From NCBI GenBank assembly GCA_026315105.1, contig CM048750.1, positions 75,754,297-75,818,296 on the forward strand: a stretch of 64,000 nucleotides of DNA. Reading direction: 5' to 3'. Position 1 is the first letter of the stretch. Every line of letters begins with the position of its first letter. Source of the DNA: Locusta migratoria (lineage: Eukaryota > Arthropoda > Insecta > Orthoptera > Acrididae). The translations under genes were made by a program, and so were the position numbers. Shown here one piece after another: positions 10,886 through 20,979 of this stretch. The notes beneath the pieces are model-generated. The model made no database searches. It was not told the origin of the DNA and saw only the letters and a list, made by a program, of their open reading frames with translations.

Positions 10886-11039
10886 AGTTGTTCCTTGAAC
10901 TTCTTTCTTCATTTAGATCAAATACATTCCGTCATTGCTCTGTGTAGTAAGGTATTCACGTGACCTTTTCACGCCAAATGGTAGACTTTCGTCTTGGACT
11001 AATTCAAACGTGACTACAAACCATCCTAGAGATAGTTTT

Positions 11040-11660
11040 GCGTATTCTTGTTGCCGTTTCTAACATAGTAAATTTCCATGAGACGGAAGAGCTCCTTCCC
11101 ATGCATCAACTCGGCTTTAGGAAGCATAGATCGTGCGAAATCCAGGTTGCCCTTTTCTCTCATGACATCTTGCGTGCTATGGATGGAAGGCAACAGGCAG
11201 ACTGGCATTTGATACGGTACCGCACTACAGACTGCTAACGGAGTTACGAGCTTTTGGAATAGGTACCCAGATATGTGAGTGGCTTGAAGACCGCTTAACC
11301 CTTTCGCTGCTAAAGCCGTGCATCCTGCCTGCCGTCTAAGTAATAGCATCTAGTACATTTCCTCGATGGCGTGTATTCCTCAAACTGGTCTGATAGGACA
11401 GCTACTATTTTCTTTATATACAAATGATGTGATGGGCAGAGTGAATTGCAATAAGCTGCTGTTTACTGATGATGCTGTCGTCTACAAGATGACTGTAGTA
11501 ACATGCAGGATGACATGGACCAAATTTCTAGGTGGTGTGAGGAATGGCATCTAGCGCTAAATGTAGAAGATTGTAAGGTAATATAGATGAGGAGGAGAAA
11601 CGATCCCGTAATGTTCGAATACAGCATTACTAGTGTGGTGCTTGACAGTAGACATGATTG
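11040..11660 (+). pseudogene. LINE-B reverse transcriptase fragment, decayed
   Basis: Plus-strand frames give LGFRKHRSCEIQVALFSHDI, then after frame changes TGLIGQLLFSLYTNDVM and TDDAVVYKM (FADD-type catalytic box, here altered), then a WCEEWHLALNVEDCK-like stretch near 11540-11575. The last part resembles the LINE-B copy at 32140-33185. Both ends are truncated; several stops and frameshifts. Confidence 0.7.
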
Positions 11661-11992
11661 AGAGCCGATTTATAGGTACAGAGGTGGGGGTAGAAGGAAG
11701 AGTTGGATAAGGAGGAGGAAGATATGAACAGAGATGCTATTTTTATGGCAGAATTTGTGATTCTCAGTGGTGGAAAAACATCTCCCGTACCCGAGTGATT
11801 CGTAGTATGAGCTTTGTCAGCTTTCAAAAATTGATGTTCTTGTCGATATCGCAAGTTTGCTGAGACACAAAGTGGCTCCCGTCGCTGGAGTTGTGACGGC
11901 CCACTAGCTTGGCTAGTAAGTTTCGGCATGAAATTTCTTTGGAATAGGACTGATTCCATTCCGTACTAGTGGCTAGTACAGCAACAGGTTAC

Positions 11993-12494
11993 GAATTTAT
12001 CCCGAAAGTCTATCTGAGTAGCAAAATTTTCTTTATATCTGTGACGTGTTTCGGCCTTTTGAGCATCATCAGATAATGTAAACGATATTTGGTGAGCTGT
12101 CTGTCATCATTGTAAAATAAACCATCTAGGAAGGAAACCTATCGTTTAGTGATTTTACAATGGTGACAGAGCCGGCCGCGGTGGCCGAGGGGACTGAGGC
12201 GCTCCAGTCACGGTCTGCACGGTCACTACGTACGGGGGTTCGAATCCCCCCTCGGGCATGGATATTTGTGCCGTCCTTAGTATAAGGTAATAGATAAGTA
12301 GTTTGTAAGTTTAGGGACTGATGACCCCGTAGTTAAGTCCCATAAGCTTAACAAACATTAGAACATGAGAATGGTGACAGATAGCTCACCATATATCGGT
12401 TACATTATCTGATGATGCCTCAAAAGGGCGAAAAGCGTCATTGAAATAAAGAAAATTTTGCAACTGAGACTGACTTTCGAGGTATATTTCCTTA
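11993..12494. mobile_element. Foldback element with hammerhead-like cores, split by SINE-1
   Basis: Left arm 11993-12110 and right arm about 12371-12494 are reverse complements (shared: GACAGAYAGCTCACCAWATATCG, TTACATTATCTGATGATG, AAAGAAAATTTTGC). Without the SINE the element is about 290 bp with an inner stem ATTGTAAAAT/ATTTTACAAT. Each arm holds CTGATGATG-hairpin-GAAA (12409-12433 on plus; 12041-12071 on minus). Confidence 0.75.
12159..12381 (+). mobile_element. SINE-1 with 12-bp TSD inside the foldback
   Basis: AATGGTGACAGA at 12159-12170 and 12370-12381 brackets a plus-strand SINE-1 (head at 12171, B-box GGGTTCGAATCC about 12237-12248, tail AACAAACATTAGAACATGAG). It landed near the tip of the foldback hairpin. 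Confidence 0.93.
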
Positions 12495-12532
12495 TGATTA
12501 ACTGTTAAACTCCTAGAAACATCGATGGACGG

Positions 12533-12600
12533 TGTTTGTTATTGTTGCGGTTTTCAGTCCCCAGACAGGTTTGATGCAGCTCTCCACGCTATAAATGAAT
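12533..12600 (-). mobile_element. LINE-C 3' end fragment
   Basis: GTTATTGTTGCGGTTTTCAG then ACAGGTTTGATGCAGCTCTC is the reverse complement of the LINE-C 3' terminus at 26860-26905 (AGCTGCATCAAACCAGTCTC, GAAGACCATAACAACAAC). Confidence 0.65.
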
Positions 12601-12789
12601 CTACAAGACTTCCACGTCGCTAGCAATTTTAGTTTCTCGCGATCGCATTCTTCGTGGCTCTGCCAGGTTTGAACCGGAACTGGGATGTAGTTAGAAACAC
12701 GACCAAGTTTACGCAACGGCGGGATCTACAGTTCGCTCTGTCAAGTAATAAGTACGCAATCGACGCGCTGTTTGCTCATTACTTTATAA

Positions 12790-13375
12790 AACCAATACCG
12801 GTAACTGCTGACGGTGGGTACTCTCCGAGGCATTGAATTTCCGCGCACCTCGCGGACGCTCGGCGCCCTACCGGCGGAGGCAACACATTTCTGCGGCGTT
12901 TTCGGGCCCTCATCACGAGCGCAACCGGCGAACAAAGCGACAGCAACAACAGCTACAGCCGCGGGCAAACAAAGCCGGAATCAGCAACACGGGCGGCAGT
13001 GCTGCCACCTGGCGGACCCATTGTGAAGCCGCACCTCCCCAGCGACGCGACGCGACGCCAGACTCGCGAACGAGAGCGGGGCTAGCGAGCGAGCCCGCTG
13101 CGCGAAAGCTGGCTACTGGCGCCCGCTGATCCTCCGGGGACATCATCGAGTAGGGCCTTTGATCCGGTCGCCCCTTTGTACCGCCATTGTTACCTGGAAC
13201 TCGGTGGCTGCACTGCATCCTGTACAGCCGTATCGACCGAGTGAGACGGGGACGCGGGCGTGGTACAATGGCAGGCAATAACCCAGAGAGATACACCACA
13301 ATATCATTATAAGGCTCCCTATAAGTACTAGCTGACGCATCCGCCATTTTTGTTCCCGTAGCTCGTAAGTTAAAC
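12790..13375 (+). promoter_or_regulatory. CpG-rich block upstream of the THAP-like exon; candidate promoter
   Basis: GC and CpG density rise strongly (12830-13130 especially), with CGCGACGCGACGC-type runs. Close to the downstream exon are two CCGCCATT motifs (CCGCCATTGTTACC near 13180, CCGCCATTTTTGTTCCC at about 13341), the second very like the YY1/Pho site often found at housekeeping transcription starts. There is no TATA box. Open frames in the block are compositional. Strand is inferred from the exon starting at 13424. Confidence 0.5.
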
Positions 13376-13423
13376 ATACTGCGGTGCTATAGGATTTGCG
13401 TTACGGCACTTTAGTACGACATT

Positions 13424-13555
13424 ATGGGTGGTTGCGTTGCCATAAACTGTGAAAATCATTCCAGAGGCTGCTACAGAATGTTTAGTTTCCCGAGAGATTC
13501 TGAGAGAAGAAAAATATGGAATTTTCGACGCAAAAACTAGGAACCCGGACTCTCT
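13424..13555 (+). pseudogene. THAP-type zinc finger N-terminus (first exon), with in-frame stop
   Basis: ATG at 13424 opens MGGCVAINCENHSRGCYRMF followed by SFPRDSERRKIWNFRRKN and a TAG at 13538-13540. Visible THAP features: C4-x4-C9 (first zinc pair), FP at 22-23, and W32 after a basic stretch. After the stop the frame reads EPGLS; families usually have N-W-x-P here, so the TAG looks like a mutated TGG. A GT at 13556 could be a splice donor, as introns often cut this domain. THAP proteins bind DNA sequence-specifically; many derive from P-element transposases. The second zinc pair (C-x2-H) would be in a later exon and is not seen. It is either a pseudogene, a transposase relic or an allele with a nonsense change. 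Confidence 0.55.
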
Positions 13556-13582
13556 GTAGGCCTCCACGCTCATGAACTACAG

Positions 13583-15405
13583 ACATTGTCGAGGTGGGGT
13601 GGCTTGCGTGCTTCAACAATACAGATAGTCGTACCGTAGGTGCAACCACAGCGGAGGGGTATCTGTGGAGAGGCCAGAAAAAGTGTGGTTCCTGAAGAGG
13701 GACAGCAGCCTTTTCAGTAGTTACAGGGGCAACAGTCTGGAAGATTGACTGAGCTGGCCTTGTAACATCAGATAATGTGGCTTTGCCACACGGTTACTGC
13801 GAACGGCTGAAAGCAAGGGGAAACTACAGCCGTTACTTTTCCCGAGGACATGCAGCTCTACTGTATGAAAATATGATGATGGCATCCTGTCGGGTAAAAT
13901 ATTCCGGAGGTAAAATAGTCCCCCATTCGGATCTCCAGACGGAAACTACTCAGGAGGATGTCGTCATCAAGAAAACAAAAGAGGGATTCTACGGATCGGA
14001 GCGTGGAATGTTTTATTCATTAATCAAATAGAAAATTTGAAAACAAATGGATAGGTTAAAGTTAGATATGGTGGGGATTAGTGAACTTCGATGGCAGGAT
14101 AAAAAAGATTTTTGGTCAGGTGAATACAGGTTTATAAATACAGAATCAGTTGCTGGTAATGAAGGAGTCGGTCTGATAATGATAAGAAAATAGGTAAGTG
14201 AGCAAGTTACTATGAACAGCATGGTAAATGCATTATCGTAGCAAAGATAGACATGAAGCCAACACCGACCATACTAGTACAAGCTTTTATGACAACTAGC
14301 TCTGCTGATGATGAAGAGATCAAAGCAATGTATGACGAGATAAAAATAAATTATTCAGACCGTTAAAGGAGAAGAAAATTTTGATGGGGCACTGGAACTC
14401 GGTAGTAGGAAAAGAAAAGAAGGAAATGTAGTAGGTAAATATGGACTGGGTAAAAGGAGTGAGAGAGGAGATCGCCTAGTAGAATTTTGTGCAGAGCACA
14501 ATGTAACCATCAGAATCACCTGGTTTTATCGTCATGAAAAAAGGTTATATACGTGGAAGAGACCAGGAGACACTGGGAGGTACCCGATGGACTTTATAAT
14601 TGTGAGGAAAATGTTTATAAACCAGGTTTTAAACTGTAAGACATATCCAGGGGCAGATATAGACTCTTACTATAACTTCCTCATTATGAAATATAGATTA
14701 AAACTTAAGAGACTGAAAAAATCTAGAAAATTAAGGAGATGGAATCTGTACAAATTGAAGGAACCAGAGGTGGTTGACAGTTTTAGAGGGAGCAATAGGC
14801 ACAGATTGTCTGAAACGGGGGAAATAATACAGTATAAGAAGATATGTTAGCTCTGAGAGATTAGTCAAGGACCAGATGATCATAAAGGCAGAAGGACAAG
14901 GCCCGATAGAAATCCTTGGATAACTCAGGAGATACTGAACTTAACTGATTAAAGGAGAAAATAAAAAAATACATCAAGTGAAGCAGACAAAACGGAGTAT
15001 AGACGTCTGAAAAATTGGGTTGACAGGAACTGCAGACTGGCTTAGTAGGAGTGGTTTGAGGAGAAATGCAAGACGGTAGAAGAATGTTTAACTAAGGGAA
15101 AGATACATACCGCTAACAGGAAAATAAAAGAGCATTTGGAGACAAGAAAGGCAGCGGTATGAATATCAAGAAATCAGATTGAAAACGAGTACTAAGCACA
15201 GAAGGGGAAGCTTAAAGATGAAAGTAATATATAGAAAGCCTGTACAGAGGAAATAAACTTGAAGGTATTAGTCTAGAAATGGTAGACGAAGCAAAGAAAG
15301 ATGAGATAGGAGATACGATACTACGAGAAGAATTAGACAGAGCACTAAATGATTTGTGTAGGAACAAGGCCCCTGGAGTACATGATGTTCCGTCTGAACA
15401 GTTAT
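13583..15405 (+). pseudogene. LINE-C 5' half: 5' UTR, endonuclease and start of reverse transcriptase
   Basis: After a leader (13583-13900), frames read MDRLKLDMVGISELRWQ (endonuclease motif), GEYRFINTESVAGNEGVGLI, VVGKYGLGKRSERGDRLVEF, LYTWKRPGDTGRYPMDFIIV and NQVLNCKTYPGADIDS ending in a YYNFL where D-H-N-L is expected, so the catalytic D-H is lost. A basic linker (LKKSRKLRRWNLYKLKEPEV) leads to EELDRALNDLCRNKAPGV at about 15330-15370, the start of the reverse transcriptase. Many stops and frameshifts. Truncation is at the 3' side, so the copy was cut by deletion or rearrangement, not ordinary LINE 5' truncation. RTE-like. Confidence 0.8.
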
Positions 15406-15409
15406 GTAT

Positions 15410-16330
15410 TATAAGTAAATATTATTTATTATTATGACTTGAAGCAATATTTAATAGTAAAAATCGTCTGTGATATTCGAACTTAAGGTTTTGTTTAGCT
15501 CTTTTGAAAGTACTATTCCCTTACAGAGAAGGTGCCTGTAGAGAGTTAGCAGCCGCAAAATATCATAACACAGCAAAACATCCCAGAATGTACAGTTTTT
15601 AGAGCACAATATGTGTGGCTTATATAGTATATTGAGAAATACACCACATCAAAAAATTTTGCACTGAAATTGCACAAACTGTTGAAGATAGGCCTACTTA
15701 TTGCGAGAAAGTATTACAAACACTAAAGCGGAAATATATAAATATACTAGGCAAATAATTTAGTTACCTCTGTAGCAGCGTACTGTGCTGATACAGGCAA
15801 CTACCATTGAATGCTATTTCTGGTATTTCGATGTATCATAACTTGTAGTACACAATTTGAAAGAATAGTACCTGATGTTTTATCACAAAATACACCCTCA
15901 ATTGAATTTCTTATTAGTAAATGTCAATATTGACGCTTATCTATAAGAGACAAATACTGGGTATTTTTACTTATGGCTGTGGCGGCGAAGTGTGCTAATG
16001 TTGGCAACGAAATGTTTGATTTACAAGGATTATTAAATTACTGACGAGGCAAGGGTACTGTTACATACAAAAACCTGTCAACCTTAGAGAAGAAACAGAA
16101 TTATTTATTTCATGATCAACACATAGGATTATTCTAACTATTATTGGTTTGAAAATGGACGGTCTCGTCCGAAACTAATCACAGAACTCAAAATTGTGCA
16201 ACTGCGACAAAAAGATTAAAAATAAATAATTTCAAATACATACTCATCAATTCTTATAGATAATATTACAATCATGCACTCACACAGACTTAAAAAAATT
16301 ATGTTGCAATAGTAGTCAAGCCACAACAGA
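15410..16330. other. No gene seen
   Basis: AT-rich sequence with no recognisable coding or repeat structure. Confidence 0.5.
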
Positions 16331-16334
16331 AACG

Positions 16335-16580
16335 TCAGTTACATTGGCCAGGTCAAAACTGGTCTGAATTGGCAGGAGTTACACTCGACGATGTCCAAAA
16401 CCGTGAAATCTTCAGGTCGAAAATTTACAAGAGAAAGTTGACCAAAAGAGAAAACCAAAGACTGAAACAACATTGTCTGAGGAGAGAAAGGAACCCTATT
16501 GCAAGAAAAATTAGAGAAATTGGGCACAAATGAGGTAAATACCCACACCCAAGTGTTCTGCGTAATCCTAATGGACTTAT
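16335..16580 (+). pseudogene. Possible LINE polyprotein C-terminus
   Basis: The frame reads LHWPGQNWSELAGVTLDDVQ, REIFRSKIYKRKLTKREN and LRRERNPIARKIREIG. A W-x-E-L-A block followed by a dense basic tail resembles the extreme C-terminus of some LINE ORF2 proteins. Short and without a catalytic motif, so tentative. Confidence 0.35.
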
Positions 16581-16594
16581 TCGACAATAATAAT

Positions 16595-17260
16595 AATTAT
16601 ACTTGCAAGCTGCCACGTTAGAACCTTATGCCTCGTGAGCGAGAACTACTCTCAGGCTTAGCATAGCGTGAAGTTTATTCCAGGTGATTATTTTATGTAA
16701 ATTCCCTTTAATCTCATTAGCTTGCTGCTGAGTGCAGATTGCTCTCGGCGTGGACAGCAGGTTAATAAGGAGCAAGGCGCCTGCAGATGGGAGGTGCCGG
16801 TGAACTTTGGAAAGAGGATCAGGCCCATCGGCTTTCACTTGCAGCGCATGCAGTCGTGACGGGCCGTCGCAAGATCGCCAACCATCCCTCAAGTTTCTCC
16901 GGGATATTCGCGGAACTTCGCGACCCTGGGGCCTTTCGTCGCACCTTCATGGCACACAGAATACTGAGGATATAATGTATTCTGGAGGCATCATCGGAAT
17001 ACATATTACGCGATTATTGTTACTAAACGACAACAAGGACTCTTTGCATCATCGATGTGGAAGTCATAGAGAGTATTAAATGTACGAACAGGATGAAAAT
17101 GGTGGATGTAATCTGCCACTTTCGTCGCCTTATGAAGGCGTTTGAAGAAAAAATCCAAAAAATATCGAGACTATGATTTGTTTCCCGCTTCTCCCGAAAG
17201 TGAGTAAGGTGTCTTAACTGCGGTTCGACATCGCTGACATCGCGAGGGACTGTCATTTTA
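16595..17260. other. No gene seen
   Basis: Moderately GC-rich sequence with short open frames on both strands around 16790-17080 that match nothing I know. Confidence 0.4.
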
Positions 17261-17397
17261 AGCTCGTCTGGCAAGGAGAGGACGCCTACTCGTCATCGCC
17301 GAATTCGTCAAGATTTATGGTACTTGTAAGGCGTGGTGAGATATGAAAGTGCACCAAGTGGAAACTCCATATGGCCAACGTTTAAAAGAAAGCTTGA

Positions 17398-17588
17398 AAG
17401 CCGCGATGCAGTGGCCGAACGCATTGGGGCGCTATGCTTCGATGCGCGATGCCGTTTCCCGTCGGGGGTTCGAATCCTCCCTCGGGCATAGATGTTTGTG
17501 TTGTCTTTAGTATACGTAGTTTGGAAGTTTAGGGACTGATGACCCCTCAGTTAAGTCCCATAAGCTTAACAAACATTTGACCATTTTT
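17398..17588 (+). mobile_element. Diverged SINE-1-like copy in the left palindrome arm
   Basis: Head AGCCGCGATGCAGTGGCCGA, B-box GGGTTCGAATCCTCCC, ACCCCTCAGTTAAGTCCC, tail ACAAACATTTGACCATTTTT. The arm sequence resumes after it with the same order as the right arm. Confidence 0.8.
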
Positions 17589-17689
17589 GAGTTTCATACG
17601 AATTATCACCATATGCATCTTATCAACTGTCCCTGTGGCGCGTGTTTAGCAAGCGGTGTTTGGCTCAGCGGTAAAAAAATGGATTCCAT

Positions 17690-18450
17690 ATCTACATCTA
17701 CATGGGATACTCTGCAAATCACATTTAAGTACCTGGCAGAGGGTTCATCGAACCACCATTACACTATTTATCTCCCATTCCATTCTCGAATAGCGCGCGG
17801 GAAGAAAGAACACCTGAATCTCTCCGTTCGAGCTCTGGTTTCTCGTATTTTATTCTTATGATCATTTCTACCTATGTAAGTGGGAGTCAACAATATATTT
17901 TCGCATTCGGAGGAGAATGTTGCCGATTGGAGCCCACGCCGCAGCGATAAGCGCCGTTGTTTTAATGATTTGCATGCCAAATCCTGTATCATTTCCGTAA
18001 CGCTGAAACACCTGTATCGTGACAATACGAAACGAGCTGCCCTTCTTTGGACTCTTTTGATGTTCTCCGTCAAACCCACCTGATAAGGATCCCACACTGG
18101 CAGCAATACTCCAAAAAATGGACTGACAAGCGTAGTGTATGCAGTTTCTTTTGTAGTTCTGTTGCACCGTTTGAGGGTTCCGCCAATAAAACGCAGTCTC
18201 TGGTTCGCCTTTCCCACGACATTATCTACGTGTAAGGCTGAAGTCATAGTAATTCATAGGTATTTTGTGGAGTTTACGTCCTTCACTATTGATTGATTTA
18301 TCTTGTAAGTAAAGTTTAACGGATTTCTTTTCGTACTCATGTGAACGACTTCACACTTCTCATTATTTAGAGTCAATTGTCAATTTTTGCATCATACTGA
18401 TATCTTATTCAGATTCCTATTGACTGTCACGGTTTCAACTCCACCCGGCG
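17690..18450 (-). pseudogene. LINE-A 3' half, minus strand
   Basis: The minus-strand frame 18247-17768 reads HVDNVVGKANQRLRFIGGTL, VWDPYQVGLTENIKRVQRRA, then TFSSECENILLTPTYIGRND and ends FRCSFFPRAIREWNGR; the tail carries CATCTACATCTACATGGGAT at the left end. It covers the thumb/C-terminal part of the reverse transcriptase ORF, is 5' truncated near 18450 and is the same family as 5985-7770. Confidence 0.85.
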
Positions 18451-18479
18451 GCAATTTTTTCTTTCTGCTTTTTGAGAAT

Positions 18480-18637
18480 GCGCACACCTACATATTGTTC
18501 CTGTAGGAATCGTGAGGACTAGAGTAGATTAATTACAGCACGCCCGTAGGTATTTAAACAATCATTCTTCCCACGCTCAACCTCTGCCATGCACTTTACA
18601 GTGGTTTGCAGAGTATTGATGCAGATGTAGATGTTGA
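18480..18637 (+). mobile_element. LINE 3' end (LINE-A/B-like tail)
   Basis: CTCTGCCATGCACTTTACAG then TTTGCAGAGTATTGATGCAGATGTAGATG is a plus-strand 3' terminus of the GTAGAT-tailed LINE group. It abuts the minus-strand LINE-A copy, and the palindrome arm resumes immediately after it. Confidence 0.55.
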
Positions 18638-19127
18638 CTGACGTCACAATTAACCGCAACATCATATAGGTTCTTTTATTATTTTATATAAGCAAAGAAA
18701 GAAAGGGCATTGGATGAAATTCGGGACTACAAACATTTAAAAAGGGTCTGTAGTTAACGCGTACTTGGGGACGTCGTGTATGTAAATCGATACTTCCATT
18801 CTTTTGCAATTGATGAATTACATGTACCGGTGTGATATTCATCGAAGATACAGGGTAAGCAATAATCTTTCGCACGTTATGAACGCCGCCCTTTTGCAGT
18901 TACATGGTTTTGAATGTCTCCACAGAAAAACAAACTTGATTGACATTCTGAAAAAACAGCTTCTTTCATCGCACAGTCCAGCAGCGAACCATGCGTAACG
19001 CAGCATGTCGCTGAATACTTCTTTGTTTTAAATAATGACGTCACATGCTGATGTTGTGTACATATAAATACGAAATAACATATATCATGTGGTTAATTGT
19101 GAAGTTAGTTGTGTAACATTTGCACAG

Positions 19128-19392
19128 GGCGGAATCGAACCCGCGCACCTTTCAATAAAAATCCGATCTCTTACCGTTTGTCGGCCGCGGTGGCCGAGGG
19201 GACTGAGGCGCTCTGCACGGCCACTACGGTCGGGGGTTCGAATCCCCCCTCGGGCATGGATATTTGTGCCGTCCTTAGTATTAGCTAGTTCATAAGTAGT
19301 TTGTAAGTTTAGGAACTGATGACCCCGTAGTTAAGTCCCATAAGCTCTACAAACATTTGAACATCTTACCGCTGAGCCGAACACCGCTTCCT
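19128..19392 (-). other. tRNA-like sequence in the right palindrome arm, split by SINE-1
   Basis: Minus strand, ignoring the SINE: GGTGTTCGGCTCAGCGGTAA (A-box-like), an anticodon-region stretch with TTTTTAT, then GCGGGTTCGATTCCGC (B-box). The left arm at 17670-17690 keeps only the first half (AAGCGGTGTTTGGCTCAGCG). It is more likely a tRNA-derived part of the repeat than a working tRNA gene, since the acceptor ends do not pair well. Confidence 0.5.
19169..19371 (+). mobile_element. SINE-1 with short TSD
   Basis: TCTTACCG at 19169-19176 and 19364-19371 flanks a plus-strand SINE-1 (head GTCGGCCGCGGTGGCCGAGG at 19180, B-box GGGTTCGAATCC, tail AAACATTTGAACA). The copy lacks the CAGTCACGGT segment after the A-box found in most others. 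Confidence 0.88.
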
Positions 19393-19513
19393 AAACTGCC
19401 AGTTGATAAGGTGCATATAGTGATAGATCAGTATCAAAATTCCTTTTACTTCCTAAACGCTTACCCATCTGGAGTTCCCACTTGGTGCGCTTTCATATCT
19501 AACTACGCCATAC

Positions 19514-20274
19514 ATCTCTATACTTCTTAAGACGCATTTGTTGTCCGTCTGTCTGTTTTCTTATAACGCAAGATCCAGACAACCAAATAATGTGAAATTT
19601 GGTACACATACACAAAATTACATGGGAAAAGTTTCGTGCCATTTTTTGGATAAACAACCGGATAATTTGAGAAAAAGTGAAAGTGCGTTTTCAATGTGTT
19701 CGTGTAAATGTATATCTTCGCACTAGCCTCGATGAAATTTTGCACAATTGACCTTCAAAACAAGAGGAAGGGCACTGTCTACATAAAATTTCGATCAGTG
19801 CATGGTGGAGGGTACTTATGGATTTCGCCAAAATCCACAGTTTTGCTCCGATACTGATGGATTTTTGTACACTCGACCTTGAAAAACACAGGGAGTGCTA
19901 AGGGTGAGGATGTCTTCATTCCAAGAATACCTATCATCCCCTCAGACAACACCATACAATTCAAGAGAATGCAGTTTCGCTTTGAAACAGTGCTTTCTCA
20001 TGACAATCAACAAGTCACAGGGCCAGTCTCCTGGGATTGCTGGTATAGACTTGCAGACACCATGCTTCTCTCGTGGATAGTTGTATGTGATCTGCGCCAG
20101 AGTGGGCTAAGACGAAAATCTTTTTGTACATACTCCAAATGGAAGTGCCAGAAATGTTGTTTATCACATTGCTTTAACATAAATGTACCCTTTTATTACA
20201 TGCAAATAAACGGTTTTGTACACTTCTACAGAAATACATCTTAAACCCGGGCAAAGCCGGGTACTTGCAGCTAG
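19514..20274 (+). mobile_element. Helitron 3' end with helicase C-terminal remnant
   Basis: Frames at about 19890-20170 read VFIPRIPIIPSDNTIQFKRM, CFLMTINKSQGQSPGIAGID, LQTPCFSRG and a degraded LFVHTPNG-like end: the C-terminal helicase block of Helitron Rep-helicases (conserved MTINKSQGQ). The 3' terminus has the hairpin ACCCGG-GCAAAG-CCGGGT (20245-20262) followed 8 bases later by CTAG (20271-20274) and T, the usual Helitron end. Rep is absent and frames are shifted, so it is inactive. The left boundary is set by where the palindrome arm stops and is approximate. Confidence 0.8.
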
Positions 20275-20349
20275 TGAACCATACATTTGGACAAATTTGG
20301 CGATGACGAGTGGGCGTCCTCTCCTTGTGAGTTGGATGCACGATGACCG

Positions 20350-20840
20350 ATTCACAGCTTCTTCGTAGCGTTTTGCCGACCTGAAAATGAAAATTTGATT
20401 CGTTATCGAAGAATCGCCCCCTTCTCCTCCATAACCTTGACACGTGGCAGTTATTGGGAGATAACGTGTGTAATATGACACCACATGACTTTGAATTACA
20501 GTAGGTTGTATCTTACTATCAAACTCTCGTTACCGTGAATTAATCATATACGCTTAGGAGCAGAGCTAAACTGTGTAAACCAAAAACAGTGTTCCTTATG
20601 AGGTTTGAATGTCTCCGTTAAAGGTCCGATTTGTTATCGAAGAATTTTGCAGTCTATTGAATAATTGTATAGACAAAATCATGACTAATTGAGCCTTAAA
20701 TTAAGTATGCTGTTGCCTCAGGACAATGTACTTGATCATGCATTGGCTGTTAAGATGGCTAAAGTTCAGGTACTGGTATTATATGTAGACTGTAATTGAC
20801 CCAAGAAACACATAGCATTTCCTGATCTAAAGCGACTGCT
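20350..20840. other. No gene seen
   Basis: Nothing recognisable apart from the palindrome arm extending to about 20345. Confidence 0.4.
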
Positions 20841-20844
20841 TCCA

Positions 20845-20972
20845 CTGGAGGTTCGAGTCCTCTTTTGGGCATGTGTGTTGTCCTTAGGTTAGTCCAAGCC
20901 TTTGTAAGTCTAAGGACTGACGACCACAGTAGTTTCGTCCCAAATATTTGACAAACGTTTGAACGTTTCAAA
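20845..20972 (+). mobile_element. SINE-2, 5'-truncated
   Basis: Starts at the B-box (GGAGGTTCGAGTCCTCTTTT, 20850) and continues with TTGTCCTTAGGTTAG, GACTGACGACCACAGTAG and TTGACAAACGTTTGAAC. Confidence 0.7.
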
Positions 20973-20979
20973 CTGATCT

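Larger units (their letters stand above)
17265..20345. repeat. Large old palindrome with independently invaded arms
   Basis: Left-arm blocks 17265-17398, 17588-17690 and 18638-18697 are reverse complements of right-arm blocks 20275-20345, 19368-19513 and 19060-19130. Anchors: GGAGAGGACGCC (17277 / 20310-20325 region), GCACCAAGTGG (17352 / 19475-19495), CTTATCAACTG (17618 / 19398-19412), CACAATTAACC (18645 / 19092-19105). The left arm was cut by a SINE-1-like copy and by LINE-A plus LINE-B tails; the right arm by SINE-1 and a Helitron end. The loop is about 18700-19060. Divergence of the arms (roughly a fifth of positions by eye) shows age. Confidence 0.6.
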
